Below are positions 9,381 to 17,302 of a DNA stretch of 30,715 nt, piece by piece; the stretch's first letter is position 1, and each line of letters starts with the position of its first letter. The translations under genes and the position numbers were made by a program. The notes beneath the pieces are model-generated. The model did not search any database and had not been told where the DNA came from. It saw only the letters and a list, made by a program, of their open reading frames with translations. The DNA is taken from positions 1-30,715 of IMG/VR virus record IMGVR_UViG_3300021957_000186; one strand, 5' to 3'. This DNA is from a virus.

Positions 9381-11381
9381 TTACGAAATACCCAAAATCT
9401 TAGAGTTTCTTACTTTATCCCTAGAACTAAAGGAAGCACTGAACGTTGGAATCTGCTCTACTTCCATTAAGGAATCGGATTCATAACCACCTCCACCAGT
9501 ATTCATAGAGACTGGTGGTTGAATAGTAACAGGAGGTCTAGACGGTGCCCCAGGTATGCTTACCTTTGCTTTCTTAGGTTGTAGTTGTGCAGTTGGTCTC
9601 ACAGATCCAGACTTTCCCACACTCTCTTGTTGCATATTATTAGCAACCATCATCATCATTGGCAAAACATTATTAACTCCCATAATCATATTACCACCAC
9701 CACCAAACATAGTACTATTAATATTTGGGGAGAAAACATTAAGAGAGTTGCCACCAAATGAAGCAAAGGTGTTTTTGCTTCCTCCAATATTCATCTTAGA
9801 ACTAAATGATGGGTTGACGGACGCCATATTCTTTCGGACAGATCCCCCACCAATTTTTATGTTTGTATTATTAGTGCCGCCAGAAGTTCCTCCACCCCCA
9901 CTCAAATTCACATTGACAGATGATGAGGGTTTTCCTCCTTCAGTTTCTGGTGGAGCAGGTTCAGAGTCTCCTTTTAATTTTCTTGGTTTTCCAATCATTC
10001 CACCGCCATGAGCCTTAATAACGTTCTGAACAATCTGTGGTCTGTTGGTTCCTCCTCCAGCAGCGTTCATTGATTCAAGAGCACCAACACCATACTTTTC
10101 AACAGCACCGCGAGACATTACAAACTCACCATCCGAAAGCATAGCAGGGACTTTATCAACACCCTTCTCACCACTAACGAATCCACCAAGAGTTCCATAG
10201 GTTCCAGCCAAAGACTTACCGAATTTGCCGACCATTCCCATCATACCGCCCATCATCTTACTGAAGACTCCTCCACCACCATCAAATTTTTGTAATGGAA
10301 CGACTGCTCCACCGCCATTATAATTGGTACTTGGTGCTTTGATGTCTGGTAGAGATTCAGGTTTGAATGTGTCCTCAATTTTATTCGAGAGCATCACACC
10401 ACTTCCAGCAACTGCTGCTGTTGTGATAAGACCAGTCAAGAGTTTTCCTTTACCCCCACCAAGGAATCTTGCTGCTCCACCCGCTTTTCCAATGCCTGCT
10501 CTTGCTGCTAATCCTAAAGCAGCCTTAGTTAATCCTACAGCACCTTTAACGAGTAGTCCTATCAAACCACGAACTAATCCACCAACACCAGTTCCAAATA
10601 ATAAAAATGCCGCTGCAAATTTAGGCCAATGGTCACTTAAAAATTGACCAAGTGCTTTTAGTTTATCTTGATTCTCTTTTTTAGCAAACCAATCAATTAA
10701 CTTGATTAAGAATTTGCCCAAGATAATTCCCATTATAAAGTCAATAATCTTTTGAAGGATACTCTTCACTGGTGCAACTATCTTCATAGCACCATCTACA
10801 TTCTTTTTAAATCCTTTCTCAAGATTATTTTCTAATTTTGATCTCTTTTCTTTCTCTTGTTTTTTTCTTTGTGCTTCAGCAGTATCTCTAATAAGAGTAT
10901 TTTGTTCCTTCAGTATTCCAATGATATTATCAAGAGACTTAATGATGTCTCCAATATAATCTTTATCATCTTCTTTTTCTTCCTTTGCAGCAGGTAAAAG
11001 TTTTGGTGCAGTAACTCCACCCAGTTTCTTCATGGGACTGGGTGAAGTAATATCTGCTGCTTTAATTTTTTTCTTCTTGACTTTAAATCTACCAGTCTTT
11101 CTCTTGATCTTCTTAAATTCTTCAGTCAGTATCTCTGTTTCTTCTGTAGGAATCTTACTATCTGCCATCCTACCAGCAGCCATCTTCTCTCTTAAGAGAG
11201 TTTTGTATGTAGCGTAGTCGATACCAATGGCATCATCAAGACCAAGAAGATTTAAGATTCTTTCATCTATTTCTTCATCAACCATCTTATCATCTGCATC
11301 CCCTTCGTACACGGCAAGGGCAGACTCTTTCTTTGCCTCGTCGCGTATAGAATTTATAAGATCGTCAAGATCAGATGCCAT
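9381..11381 (-). CDS. Tape-measure-like tail protein (gp29-position)
   Basis: 666 aa. An acidic N-terminus (1-110) is followed by a Lys/Glu coiled coil (about 130-195), a hydrophobic helix IIDFIMGIILGKFLIKLIDW (212-231), an Ala/Gly/Leu-rich membrane-like stretch (255-330), and Gly/Met-rich low complexity. GVDKVPAMLSDGEFVMSRGA sits at 407-426, a motif typical of phage tape-measure C-terminal regions. It occupies the place of the tape-measure gene: immediately after the tail-chaperone-like pair gp26 and the small overlapping frame. The 3' third is rich in Gly, Asn and Met (NNTNIKIGGGS, MMMMVANNMQQ). It shares architecture with the next gene (1072 aa), suggesting divergence from one ancestor. 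T4 gp29 is 590 aa. Direct homology to gp29 is not visible to me, so no symbol is given. The ATG at 11381 lies inside the end of the preceding small frame. Confidence 0.65.
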   Translation of the reverse strand: MASDLDDLINSIRDEAKKESALAVYEGDADDKMVDEEIDERILNLLGLDDAIGIDYATYKTLLREKMAAGRMADSKIPTEETEILTEEFKKIKRKTGRFKVKKKKIKAADITSPSPMKKLGGVTAPKLLPAAKEEKEDDKDYIGDIIKSLDNIIGILKEQNTLIRDTAEAQRKKQEKEKRSKLENNLEKGFKKNVDGAMKIVAPVKSILQKIIDFIMGIILGKFLIKLIDWFAKKENQDKLKALGQFLSDHWPKFAAAFLLFGTGVGGLVRGLIGLLVKGAVGLTKAALGLAARAGIGKAGGAARFLGGGKGKLLTGLITTAAVAGSGVMLSNKIEDTFKPESLPDIKAPSTNYNGGGAVVPLQKFDGGGGVFSKMMGGMMGMVGKFGKSLAGTYGTLGGFVSGEKGVDKVPAMLSDGEFVMSRGAVEKYGVGALESMNAAGGGTNRPQIVQNVIKAHGGGMIGKPRKLKGDSEPAPPETEGGKPSSSVNVNLSGGGGTSGGTNNTNIKIGGGSVRKNMASVNPSFSSKMNIGGSKNTFASFGGNSLNVFSPNINSTMFGGGGNMIMGVNNVLPMMMMVANNMQQESVGKSGSVRPTAQLQPKKAKVSIPGAPSRPPVTIQPPVSMNTGGGGYESDSLMEVEQIPTFSASFSSRDKVRNSKILGIS

Positions 11382-11541
11382 TTGCTTGCTGTTGTTTTAA
11401 TTTTTCTTCTTCAAGGTGTTGTTGGAGTAACGCAACATAGATGTCACGTTCCCAAGGCATCATATTTTCTATTTCTGTTAATGAGTATTTATGATACTGC
11501 ATTAAGGCAAAGTTTAATCTAAAGTATGACTCTAAGTCCAT
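11371..11541 (-). CDS. Small T-like frame: -1 frameshift extension of gp26 (or free-standing 56-aa protein)
   Basis: From ATG at 11541 the frame encodes 56 aa, including MMPWERDIYVALL then QQHLEEEKLKQQQ. The 'PWERDIxxxLLxxxLEEE' pattern is like the T segment of lambda-type G/GT tail assembly chaperones. The frame is -1 relative to gp26 and stays open upstream to the slippery site at 11559-11565, adding six residues (RVGLSH) before the Met. Frameshifting there gives a 300-aa fusion (238 + 62). It overlaps the 666-aa tape-measure-like gene by 11 nt. The candidate internal ATG lies in the loop of the frameshift hairpin and has no clear Shine-Dalgarno, so the fusion reading seems more likely than independent initiation. 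Confidence 0.75.
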   Translation of the reverse strand: MDLESYFRLNFALMQYHKYSLTEIENMMPWERDIYVALLQQHLEEEKLKQQQANGI

Positions 11542-11565
11542 ATGACTTAGACCTACCCGAAAAAA
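11531..11565 (-). promoter_or_regulatory. Programmed -1 ribosomal frameshift signal (slippery heptamer plus stem-loop)
   Basis: Read on the minus strand, the end of gp26 is AG T TTT TTC GGG TAG. T TTT TTC (11559-11565) is a canonical X XXY YYZ heptamer, in register with the gp26 codons. After a 7-nt spacer (GGGTAGG) follows a perfect 8-bp stem TCTAAGTC/GACTTAGA with a 5-nt loop ATATG (11531-11551). The gp26 stop follows the heptamer by one codon. The -1 frame runs without a stop into the downstream 56-aa frame. All elements are visible in the sequence; function is inferred. Confidence 0.8.
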
Positions 11566-12272
11566 CTTGCTAATCCCTCAAGCACAACCTCACTCTCAAC
11601 TTTAGTTTCAGGATTTATTACATTAACAGTATGAGAAAGTTTTGGCATAGTAGCATAAAAATTTTCAATCTGTTGGAACTGAGAAGAATTCATGGAATCA
11701 ATGAAATCTCTAATTTCCTTTTTAGTACAGTCAGCAGCAACCCAAACTTCATCAGAAGTGAAGATAGTATCAATACCTGAAGCAATCAATTCAAAAGATT
11801 GATCCATTTGATTGCCAGTTTCCAAATCAAAGTTGTTCTTGATGAACTCATCCAGTGAAGGATACTTCATCTGCATCATGATGCTATCGTCAAGTTTGAT
11901 CTTGTTAGTATGTTCATCATTCTTTTGAACTTGAATATCATCCAGATTGATTTGGATCTTGACTGGAGTCTTTTCATCATCAGGACAAACTATATTAACT
12001 TCAATCACTTCTCCGACAGACTTACCGCGAATATTCAAGAAGAGATATTCAATATCAAATGTAGGCAGTTGCTCTACCTTGATACCTTTAGTCAAAATAC
12101 AGTTTTTGATAACTGTTTTGATCGCTGTCGTGATTTGCTTTGAGTCTTCACTCTCCAATGCAATTACAAGAACCTTTTCTTCTTTTACTAAGAAAGGTCT
12201 GTACTTAACTTTTTCTCCTGTAGATGGCAACTCAAGTTCATAAGTTGGTGTAGAAATCTTTGGTAAAGGCAT
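11553..12272 (-). CDS. 26: Baseplate hub assembly protein gp26 / putative tail assembly chaperone
   Basis: The 239-aa protein starts MPLPKISTPTYELELPSTGE, with YRPFLVKEEKVLVIALESED (near 25-44) and a long acidic helical region. This is the T4 gp26-type 'base plate protein' family (T4 gp26 is 208 aa), which is widespread in T4-like phages. A short, acidic, alpha/beta protein just upstream of the tape measure, ending in a slippery site, is the classical picture of a G-type tail chaperone. The C-terminus EGLASFFG is encoded across the slippery heptamer. Ribosomes that do not slip stop after GGG. A late promoter motif overlaps the stop codon of the preceding gene gp54, 20 nt upstream of the ATG. 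Confidence 0.8.
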   Translation of the reverse strand: MPLPKISTPTYELELPSTGEKVKYRPFLVKEEKVLVIALESEDSKQITTAIKTVIKNCILTKGIKVEQLPTFDIEYLFLNIRGKSVGEVIEVNIVCPDDEKTPVKIQINLDDIQVQKNDEHTNKIKLDDSIMMQMKYPSLDEFIKNNFDLETGNQMDQSFELIASGIDTIFTSDEVWVAADCTKKEIRDFIDSMNSSQFQQIENFYATMPKLSHTVNVINPETKVESEVVLEGLASFFG

Positions 12273-12292
12273 AATAACTTATTCAGTATGAT

Positions 12293-12300
12293 TATTTAGA
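12293..12300 (-). promoter_or_regulatory. T4-type late promoter motif TCTAAATA
   Basis: The minus strand reads TCTAAATA, 20 nt upstream of the gp26 ATG. The TAA is also the gp54 stop codon (TTC-TAA-ATA). It likely drives gp26, the T-like frame and the tape-measure-like genes. Motif and position only. Confidence 0.5.
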
Positions 12301-13204
12301 AGGTTGTTGGAAAGCCTTCGAGATTTGAAGTAAGAGATGTATCAAAGGCTCCCGTTGGAGTATCAAAATTGAAGTCTCCGTATTTAACTCCAGTATCAAA
12401 CTTTGGTGGATTCAAGAATGAATTCTGAATGTCAGCTGCGGAGAGCGGATCTAGTGATCCAAACAATTGGGCAAGCATAGGATCAGTCTTTGATCCAGAA
12501 ACTGTATCAATAAAGTATCTTACATAAGAGAATGATACTGTACATTTCAAAAGATCGGATGAATCATAAGTCACTGGCATTGATGAAACAGAGATTGGAT
12601 ATGCATTTACAAAATTATACCTCAATACATTATTATTGTAATCTCTCTCATATTTTGTAATTGCTATTCCACCATAATACTCATTGGGGAATCTCATTCT
12701 GTATGACATGTTTGATTGAGCAACACTGTTATCACCTGTCTGAGACTCCATAGCAATATATTTTATCCAAGCCTCAAAGAACCTGATAGGTAAGTAACTG
12801 TTTGGAGATGGTTTAGGAAAGAATTTTTCAATGTAAGACTTCGCACCCATAATACTATTAGGGGTAGGCAAGGATTGATCTTGCATGACATAGAAAGTCA
12901 GATCAATACGATCATCAAATAATCTACGATATGCGTGTCTCTCTGTTACACCGGTAAAGTCATTATTAATTTCTGTAGTTGCCAGAGATGATCCTGGTAA
13001 AACAGTCTCAGAACAACATAGATGTAAAAAGTTTTGATCAAAACCAATTAACCCATTATCTGTTTTAAAATTATTCCAAGTATATCCGCTTGTTCCTGCG
13101 GGTTCTCTAATATGAACATCAAAATGTGAAGTCGTCGCAGGTCGCATCAAATTGGATTTAATGTCAGATAACGATCTCCTCTTTGGCCCTGGTGCGAATG
13201 TCAT
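12296..13204 (-). CDS. 54: Baseplate tail-tube initiator gp54-like
   Basis: 302 aa (T4 gp54: 320). The protein has a tail-tube-like fold pattern: GLIGFDQNFLHLCCSETVLPG (about 51-71), TERHAYRRLFDDRIDLTFYV (88-107), FFEAWIKYI (about 142), YYGGIAITKYERD, and NNVLRYNFVNAYPISVSSMP followed by a SFSYVRYF strand. Strands of this type ('AYPISVSSMPV', 'SFSYVRY') are shared by gp19-type tube proteins and by gp48/gp54, which cap the baseplate and start tube polymerisation. It is placed as gp54 because gp48 is separately identifiable on the plus strand at 14085. It is divergent from gp4 with 40 nt between the start codons. The closing residues (SNLEGFPTTF) end at a TAA that also forms a late promoter. 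Confidence 0.7.
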   Translation of the reverse strand: MTFAPGPKRRSLSDIKSNLMRPATTSHFDVHIREPAGTSGYTWNNFKTDNGLIGFDQNFLHLCCSETVLPGSSLATTEINNDFTGVTERHAYRRLFDDRIDLTFYVMQDQSLPTPNSIMGAKSYIEKFFPKPSPNSYLPIRFFEAWIKYIAMESQTGDNSVAQSNMSYRMRFPNEYYGGIAITKYERDYNNNVLRYNFVNAYPISVSSMPVTYDSSDLLKCTVSFSYVRYFIDTVSGSKTDPMLAQLFGSLDPLSAADIQNSFLNPPKFDTGVKYGDFNFDTPTGAFDTSLTSNLEGFPTTF

Positions 13205-13205
13205 C

Positions 13206-13213
13206 TATAAATA
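13206..13213 (+). promoter_or_regulatory. T4-type late promoter TATAAATA
   Basis: A perfect TATAAATA on the plus strand lies in the 40-nt divergent gap between gp54 and gp4, about 31 nt upstream of the gp4 ATG. It is the natural late promoter for gp4, the 128-aa gene, gp48 and gp53. The flanks make a small palindrome CTATAAATAG. Confidence 0.65.
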
Positions 13214-13244
13214 GATTTACGTTATATATTATGTAGCAGAGATA

Positions 13245-13688
13245 ATGGGGGAAACATATAAAAGTAGATACTATCCAGAATTCCCAAACAAATACAAAGG
13301 CAATGTCAACAACATTATATGCCGTAGTAGTTGGGAACGCAAGATGTGCCGCTGGTGTGATCTGAATGAAAATGTTCTTCAATGGGGCAGCGAAGAATTT
13401 TCAATTCCATATCTATCACCTATAGATAATAGAGTTCATAAGTATTTTCCAGACTTCCTTGTTAAACTAAAAGAAAATTCTGGTAGAGTTAAGACATATG
13501 TAATTGAAGTTAAACCTAAAAAGCAAACACGTCCACCAAAAACGCCAAAGAGACAAACAAAGTCATATATCTATGAGGCAACTGAGTATGCAAAGAACCA
13601 AGCAAAGTGGAAGGCTGCTCAAGAATTTTGTGATGACAGAAGAATTGAATTTAAAATTATAACAGAAGACGAACTAGGTATTAAGTAA
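13245..13688 (+). CDS. 4: Head completion protein gp4
   Basis: 147 aa (T4 gp4: 150). The PD-(D/E)XK nuclease-like pattern is visible: E31 in RSSWERKM, P69-D70 in HKYFPDFLV, and E88-x-K90 in YVIEVKP. Gp4 acts after DNA packaging to finish the head before tail joining; its biochemical role is not well defined, and the nuclease-like core is conserved in the family. The 3' end overlaps the next ATG by one base (TAATG). It is transcribed divergently from gp54 behind a TATAAATA late promoter. Confidence 0.88.
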   Translation: MGETYKSRYYPEFPNKYKGNVNNIICRSSWERKMCRWCDLNENVLQWGSEEFSIPYLSPIDNRVHKYFPDFLVKLKENSGRVKTYVIEVKPKKQTRPPKTPKRQTKSYIYEATEYAKNQAKWKAAQEFCDDRRIEFKIITEDELGIK

Positions 13689-14074
13689 TGCCAAGGAAGA
13701 CAATCAAGCAAAGACAACAAAGTAGTGGTATAGATAAAGGTCTTTCTATTAAGAAAAACTTAATTGGTAATGAAAGTCCTGATGATATTATGGAATTGAT
13801 TATGGAAACTTTTTCTGAAGAATTAGTTCCTGAAGTTGGTAGTTATTATACTTTTGTTTATAGTCCAACAACTCCAAACATACGGTATGACCAATATCCA
13901 TTAATAGCAATAACAGAAGTATTTGCTTGGGGGTTTCGTGGTATCAATTATCACTGGGGATCATTTAGAAACTATGGATGGGGAGAAGTTGTTGGTAAGT
14001 TTCATCCCGTAAATACTATGGAGTTGAAAACAATGAGATCCTTGCCTTATGCAAATTACCTCATAAATAACTAA
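13688..14074 (+). CDS. Conserved phage protein of unknown function (between gp4 and gp48)
   Basis: 128 aa. A basic N-terminus (MPRKTIKQRQQSS) and a helical section (DDIMELIMETFSEE) lead into an aromatic core YYTFVYSPTTPNIRYDQYPL followed by FAWGFRGINYHWGSFRNYGW. The pattern 'YxFxYxPxTP..xYDxYPL......GxNxHW' recurs in small proteins of the structural regions of T4-like phages, but I cannot assign it a function. It sits in a tight plus-strand late operon, one base overlapping gp4 and 10 nt before gp48, so a role in head completion or baseplate assembly is likely (inference). No Shine-Dalgarno is obvious. Confidence 0.75.
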   Translation: MPRKTIKQRQQSSGIDKGLSIKKNLIGNESPDDIMELIMETFSEELVPEVGSYYTFVYSPTTPNIRYDQYPLIAITEVFAWGFRGINYHWGSFRNYGWGEVVGKFHPVNTMELKTMRSLPYANYLINN

Positions 14075-14084
14075 AAAACATAAA

Positions 14085-15596
14085 ATGCCTATTCCAGAAG
14101 GTTGGAAACCACAGAGGGACGTAAAAGGATCAGAGAAGGCACCACTCTCGGAGTATTCTGCTATACTTCACAACCAACAGAAAAGAATTAACAGGGAAGA
14201 CTTCGATCTACCTCCAAAGATAGATAAAGGAAGTATTAGACTTGTCACCGATGCAAAGACTGGTGAGATGCAAATGTATGAAACCTATGGATTTTTGGGT
14301 GGTGGAGATAAGTTGATTGGAACATGGAGTCCTAGTAATGAAGATGGTTGGTCACCAAGTGAAGAAAATAAATCCATATTTGATTCATATTTTGGATCAG
14401 ATAATTCAAAAGGAAAAGAACAACTAAAACAGATCACCCAGTCTGGGAAAGCAAGAAACCTGGAAATTGCAACAGAACTTTCAACTTCAAAAGATCCAGA
14501 ACTTGTTAAGGCTGGAGTGACATCAGCAGATGTAGAAGCACTTAAAGAAAAACCTGGATTAGTATCAGTTAAGAATACAGAAGTTAAAGATCCAGTTTCA
14601 AATAAAGAACTAAAAGAACAAAGAAAAGCTGCGGAACAAGCAACGCAAGATACAGAAAATGGTGAGGCCTCAAATACTGATTCAACCGAAGATGATAATC
14701 CAAAGATTGGTCTTCCAAAAAGCCTGGAGGGGGTTCAACAAAGGGATAAATATAAGACGAATATGAGATATCCCACAACACTTCTAGATGAATTTCAAGA
14801 TTATCTGAAGATTCAAATGGTTGAATATAAACCAAGAGGTCTTGGTGCTCAAGGTGGATCATTTGCATTAGCTTCAAGATCTAATAATGCAGCTGCAGGT
14901 AGTAGAGAAATTTTATCTACAATTTTCCTTCCAATCCCTGGCGGAATCGCAGATAATAATACTGCTAATTGGTCTAAGGGGGATATGGGTATGTTATCTT
15001 CTATTCTTGCTGACACGGCCTTAAGTGCAATGGGAACTGGAGAAACATTCAAAAGTTCAGTAGATAGCACAAGTGCAGCCGTCGCAAATAATACTCAAGG
15101 TTTGAAGACTGCGGCCGGTTCTAAGATTGTTGAGAACCTTGCTAATGTAGATCCATTGAAAAGAAATCTTGGTGCTGTTCTTAATACCAATGCTGAGTTG
15201 TTATTCGATGGTCCTACCCTCAGACAATTTACTTTTACATATAAATTCGCACCCAGAAGTGATGATGAAGCAAAGGAAATAAGAAATATCATCAGAACCT
15301 TGAAACAAGGTATGAGTGCAAAGAAAGCAAATGAATTCCTATTCATCAAATCTCCGCACACATTCTTCCTAAGTTATCAACATAAAAATGAAGACCATCC
15401 TTACTTGAATAAATTTAAAGAGTGTGCTCTGACAGGATTAGCAGTTCAATATGCACCTGACGGTAACTATGCAACATATTACAGTGGTTCAATGGCTGCG
15501 TATCAAGTAACTATGTCATTCTCAGAACTTGAACCAGTATTTGATAGTGATTATGAAGGTGGTGGTAAAAATGGCGAGACATCAATAGGTTTCTAA
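14085..15596 (+). CDS. 48: Baseplate tail-tube cap protein gp48
   Basis: 503 aa (T4 gp48: 364). The C-terminal half carries the recognisable part: YLKIQMVEYKPRG (about 245), FLPIPGGIADNNTANWSKGD (281-300), GPTLRQFTFTYKFAPRSDDE (about 379-398), FLFIKSPHTFFLSY, and a closing strand AYQVTMSFSELEPVFD. This matches the T4-like cyanophage gp48 family, which caps the baseplate and seeds the tail tube with gp54. The N-terminal 200 residues are polar, Lys/Glu/Ser-rich and probably flexible, making the protein longer than in T4. It is followed one base later by gp53. Confidence 0.82.
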   Translation: MPIPEGWKPQRDVKGSEKAPLSEYSAILHNQQKRINREDFDLPPKIDKGSIRLVTDAKTGEMQMYETYGFLGGGDKLIGTWSPSNEDGWSPSEENKSIFDSYFGSDNSKGKEQLKQITQSGKARNLEIATELSTSKDPELVKAGVTSADVEALKEKPGLVSVKNTEVKDPVSNKELKEQRKAAEQATQDTENGEASNTDSTEDDNPKIGLPKSLEGVQQRDKYKTNMRYPTTLLDEFQDYLKIQMVEYKPRGLGAQGGSFALASRSNNAAAGSREILSTIFLPIPGGIADNNTANWSKGDMGMLSSILADTALSAMGTGETFKSSVDSTSAAVANNTQGLKTAAGSKIVENLANVDPLKRNLGAVLNTNAELLFDGPTLRQFTFTYKFAPRSDDEAKEIRNIIRTLKQGMSAKKANEFLFIKSPHTFFLSYQHKNEDHPYLNKFKECALTGLAVQYAPDGNYATYYSGSMAAYQVTMSFSELEPVFDSDYEGGGKNGETSIGF

Positions 15597-15597
15597 A

Positions 15598-16260
15598 ATG
15601 GGTTATTTCAATTACGTTCCAAACTTCAACTACGTTGATAGAAACTCTGGCGCAAAGATCGGAGACTATACAAAGGTCAAAAATCTTTCCAGAAGAATTA
15701 AATTAAGAGAAGATATTTTTCAAGAAGCAACTGTCTTTGAAAAATATACTATACGTGGAGATGATCGTCCAGATAATGTTGCCAATCAAATATATGGTGA
15801 TCCACAACTTGATTGGTTAGTTTTAATTTCAAACAATATCATAAACATTCAAACAGAATGGCCGATGCCACAATTTGCATTTGATTCATATCTTATCGAT
15901 AAGTATGGTTCTTATGAAAACTTGAACTCTACACATCACTACGAAACCAGAGAAGTATCAAACAGTCAGGGTGTTGTAATTGTCCCTAAAGGTTTGACTA
16001 TTGAATCGGGATCAAAATATACTTACTATGATGCTTTTGGGAGAATTGAAGTGAATACTGGGGACTTCACTATAGAGGTATCAAATAAAGAATATGAAGA
16101 AAAAATAGAGGAAGCAAAAAGAAACATCAGTCTAATCAAACCAAGATATCTTCCAATCATTCTTGACGATATTGAATCTACAATGGAATACAAAAAAGGT
16201 TCCTCTGATTACATCAGCGGAACCTTGAAGTCGTCGGATAATATTAGACTTACTACTTAA
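15598..16260 (+). CDS. 53: Baseplate wedge protein gp53
   Basis: 220 aa (T4 gp53: 196). The N-terminus MGYFNYVPNFNYV and the following FEKYTIRGDDRPDNVANQIY then GDPQLDWLVLISNNI and TEWPMPQFAFDSYL match gp53 closely: 'IYGDPxLxWxxLxxNNIxxxxxEWP' is the family core with LysM-like character. Gp53 joins wedge arms around the hub in baseplate assembly. It is the last gene of the plus-strand late operon and is convergent with gp32 across a 57-nt gap, where I see only a weak CTGCC/GGCAG inverted repeat. Confidence 0.9.
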   Translation: MGYFNYVPNFNYVDRNSGAKIGDYTKVKNLSRRIKLREDIFQEATVFEKYTIRGDDRPDNVANQIYGDPQLDWLVLISNNIINIQTEWPMPQFAFDSYLIDKYGSYENLNSTHHYETREVSNSQGVVIVPKGLTIESGSKYTYYDAFGRIEVNTGDFTIEVSNKEYEEKIEEAKRNISLIKPRYLPIILDDIESTMEYKKGSSDYISGTLKSSDNIRLTT

Positions 16261-16317
16261 ACAACAGATTGAAATATGCTGCCACAACTAATAAAGTGAG
16301 GCAGATTTGATTATACT

Positions 16318-17256
16318 TCACTCCTCAGCAAGTTTTTGGAAGTAGGAGAGAGCATCATCCTCATCTTCATCAGTCTTGGTAGGACTCAGGTTGCTGAGTT
16401 CTTCCTTCAGATTAGGGGGGATGGGCTTAGACTCTTGACGGGAGGAGAAGTCGGGGGCATAAGAACCACGATCATTATCCTCATTGTCAGTCTCTTCGTC
16501 AAAACGACGGTTGGCAGGTTTCTGCCCCAGAACCATCTTCAGACGCTTATCAAGATCATCATATGACTTGAACTGATCGGCAGCGACCAGTGCCTGCAGT
16601 GAATATTGCTTCTTCCACAGTGCCTCAAGGGCATCGTCATCATCAAGAAGAGGAGATGGTGCTGCAAACTCTGAAGAATCATAGTTCCAATAACCTGCAA
16701 CCTTCTTCAACTTCAGTTTGAAGTTTGCACCCTGCCAGAAGTCGAAGGGATTGATTGCAGTCTCATCTTCATACTCGGGTTGCATTGCTTCCATGACTTT
16801 ATCAAAGATCTTCTTGCCAAACTTATACAGGAAGACTTTACCTTCGTTCTGAGGATTTGCTTTGTCCTGCACAACATAGATGTTGGCATAGAAGGATAGT
16901 TTACGCTTCTGCTTACGGACAGTATCTTTGTCTGCATCGATACCACTGTTCCAGAGTTCACGGTTATACTCAGAGACAGGATCTTTGCCACCAGTAGTGG
17001 TCAGGGAGTTCTCAATATACCATCCACCAGGTCCCTGGAAAGCGTGAGCGTATAGTTTTACCCAAGGAAGGTCTTCACCATCAGGAGCAGGCAAGAAGCG
17101 GATTACAGCGTAGCCATTACCAGTCTTATCCATTTCTGGTTTCCAAAGGCGATCATCTCCACCGCCGCCAGAGTTGTTTTGTTTCTCAACTTCTTTGACA
17201 AGTTTAGCAGTCAGAGAACCAAGAGTAGATTGCTTTTTAAGATTCGCAAAAGACAT
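16318..17256 (-). CDS. 32: Single-stranded DNA-binding protein gp32
   Basis: 312 aa (T4: 301). N-terminal basic cooperativity region (FANLKKQSTLGSL, 3-15), then the OB-fold core with YAVIRFLPAPDGEDLPW (49-65), WYIENSLTTTGG (79-90), and SFYANIYVVQDKANPQNEGKVFLYKFGKKI, which aligns with T4 SYWANILVVKDP...ENEGKVFKYRFGKKI. It ends in the acidic tail (TDEDEDDALSYFQKLAEE) that recruits partners such as gp59. In T4 a zinc is held by one His and three Cys; here H71 remains in the equivalent LYAHAF position but the protein contains no cysteine, so the zinc site is lost. It is coded downstream of gp59 and DUF1825. The upstream leader has no Shine-Dalgarno. Confidence 0.95.
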   Translation of the reverse strand: MSFANLKKQSTLGSLTAKLVKEVEKQNNSGGGGDDRLWKPEMDKTGNGYAVIRFLPAPDGEDLPWVKLYAHAFQGPGGWYIENSLTTTGGKDPVSEYNRELWNSGIDADKDTVRKQKRKLSFYANIYVVQDKANPQNEGKVFLYKFGKKIFDKVMEAMQPEYEDETAINPFDFWQGANFKLKLKKVAGYWNYDSSEFAAPSPLLDDDDALEALWKKQYSLQALVAADQFKSYDDLDKRLKMVLGQKPANRRFDEETDNEDNDRGSYAPDFSSRQESKPIPPNLKEELSNLSPTKTDEDEDDALSYFQKLAEE

Positions 17257-17292
17257 AGGATTTTTAGATTTGTTAGATTTGGTTTTTGTGGA
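17257..17292 (-). promoter_or_regulatory. G-free gp32 leader with tandem 9-nt repeat (possible autogenous operator)
   Basis: The 36 nt before the gp32 ATG contain no G on the sense strand, so no Shine-Dalgarno is possible and little structure can form. Two exactly adjacent copies of CAAATCTAA lie at 17264-17281. In T4, gp32 represses its own translation by binding an unstructured A/U-rich leader, so this is a plausible gp32 operator (inference). Confidence 0.5.
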
Positions 17293-17302
17293 CTTCGTTA
17301 TT

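Noticed and set aside
9556-10011. 151-codon plus-strand frame rich in Pro and Ile
   Set aside because: Shadow of the Gly-rich, Met-rich coding strand of the tape-measure-like gene (Gly codons read as Pro).
16276-16306. CTGCC/GGCAG inverted repeat between convergent gp53 and gp32
   Set aside because: Only 5 bp with a long loop and no T run; too weak to call a terminator.
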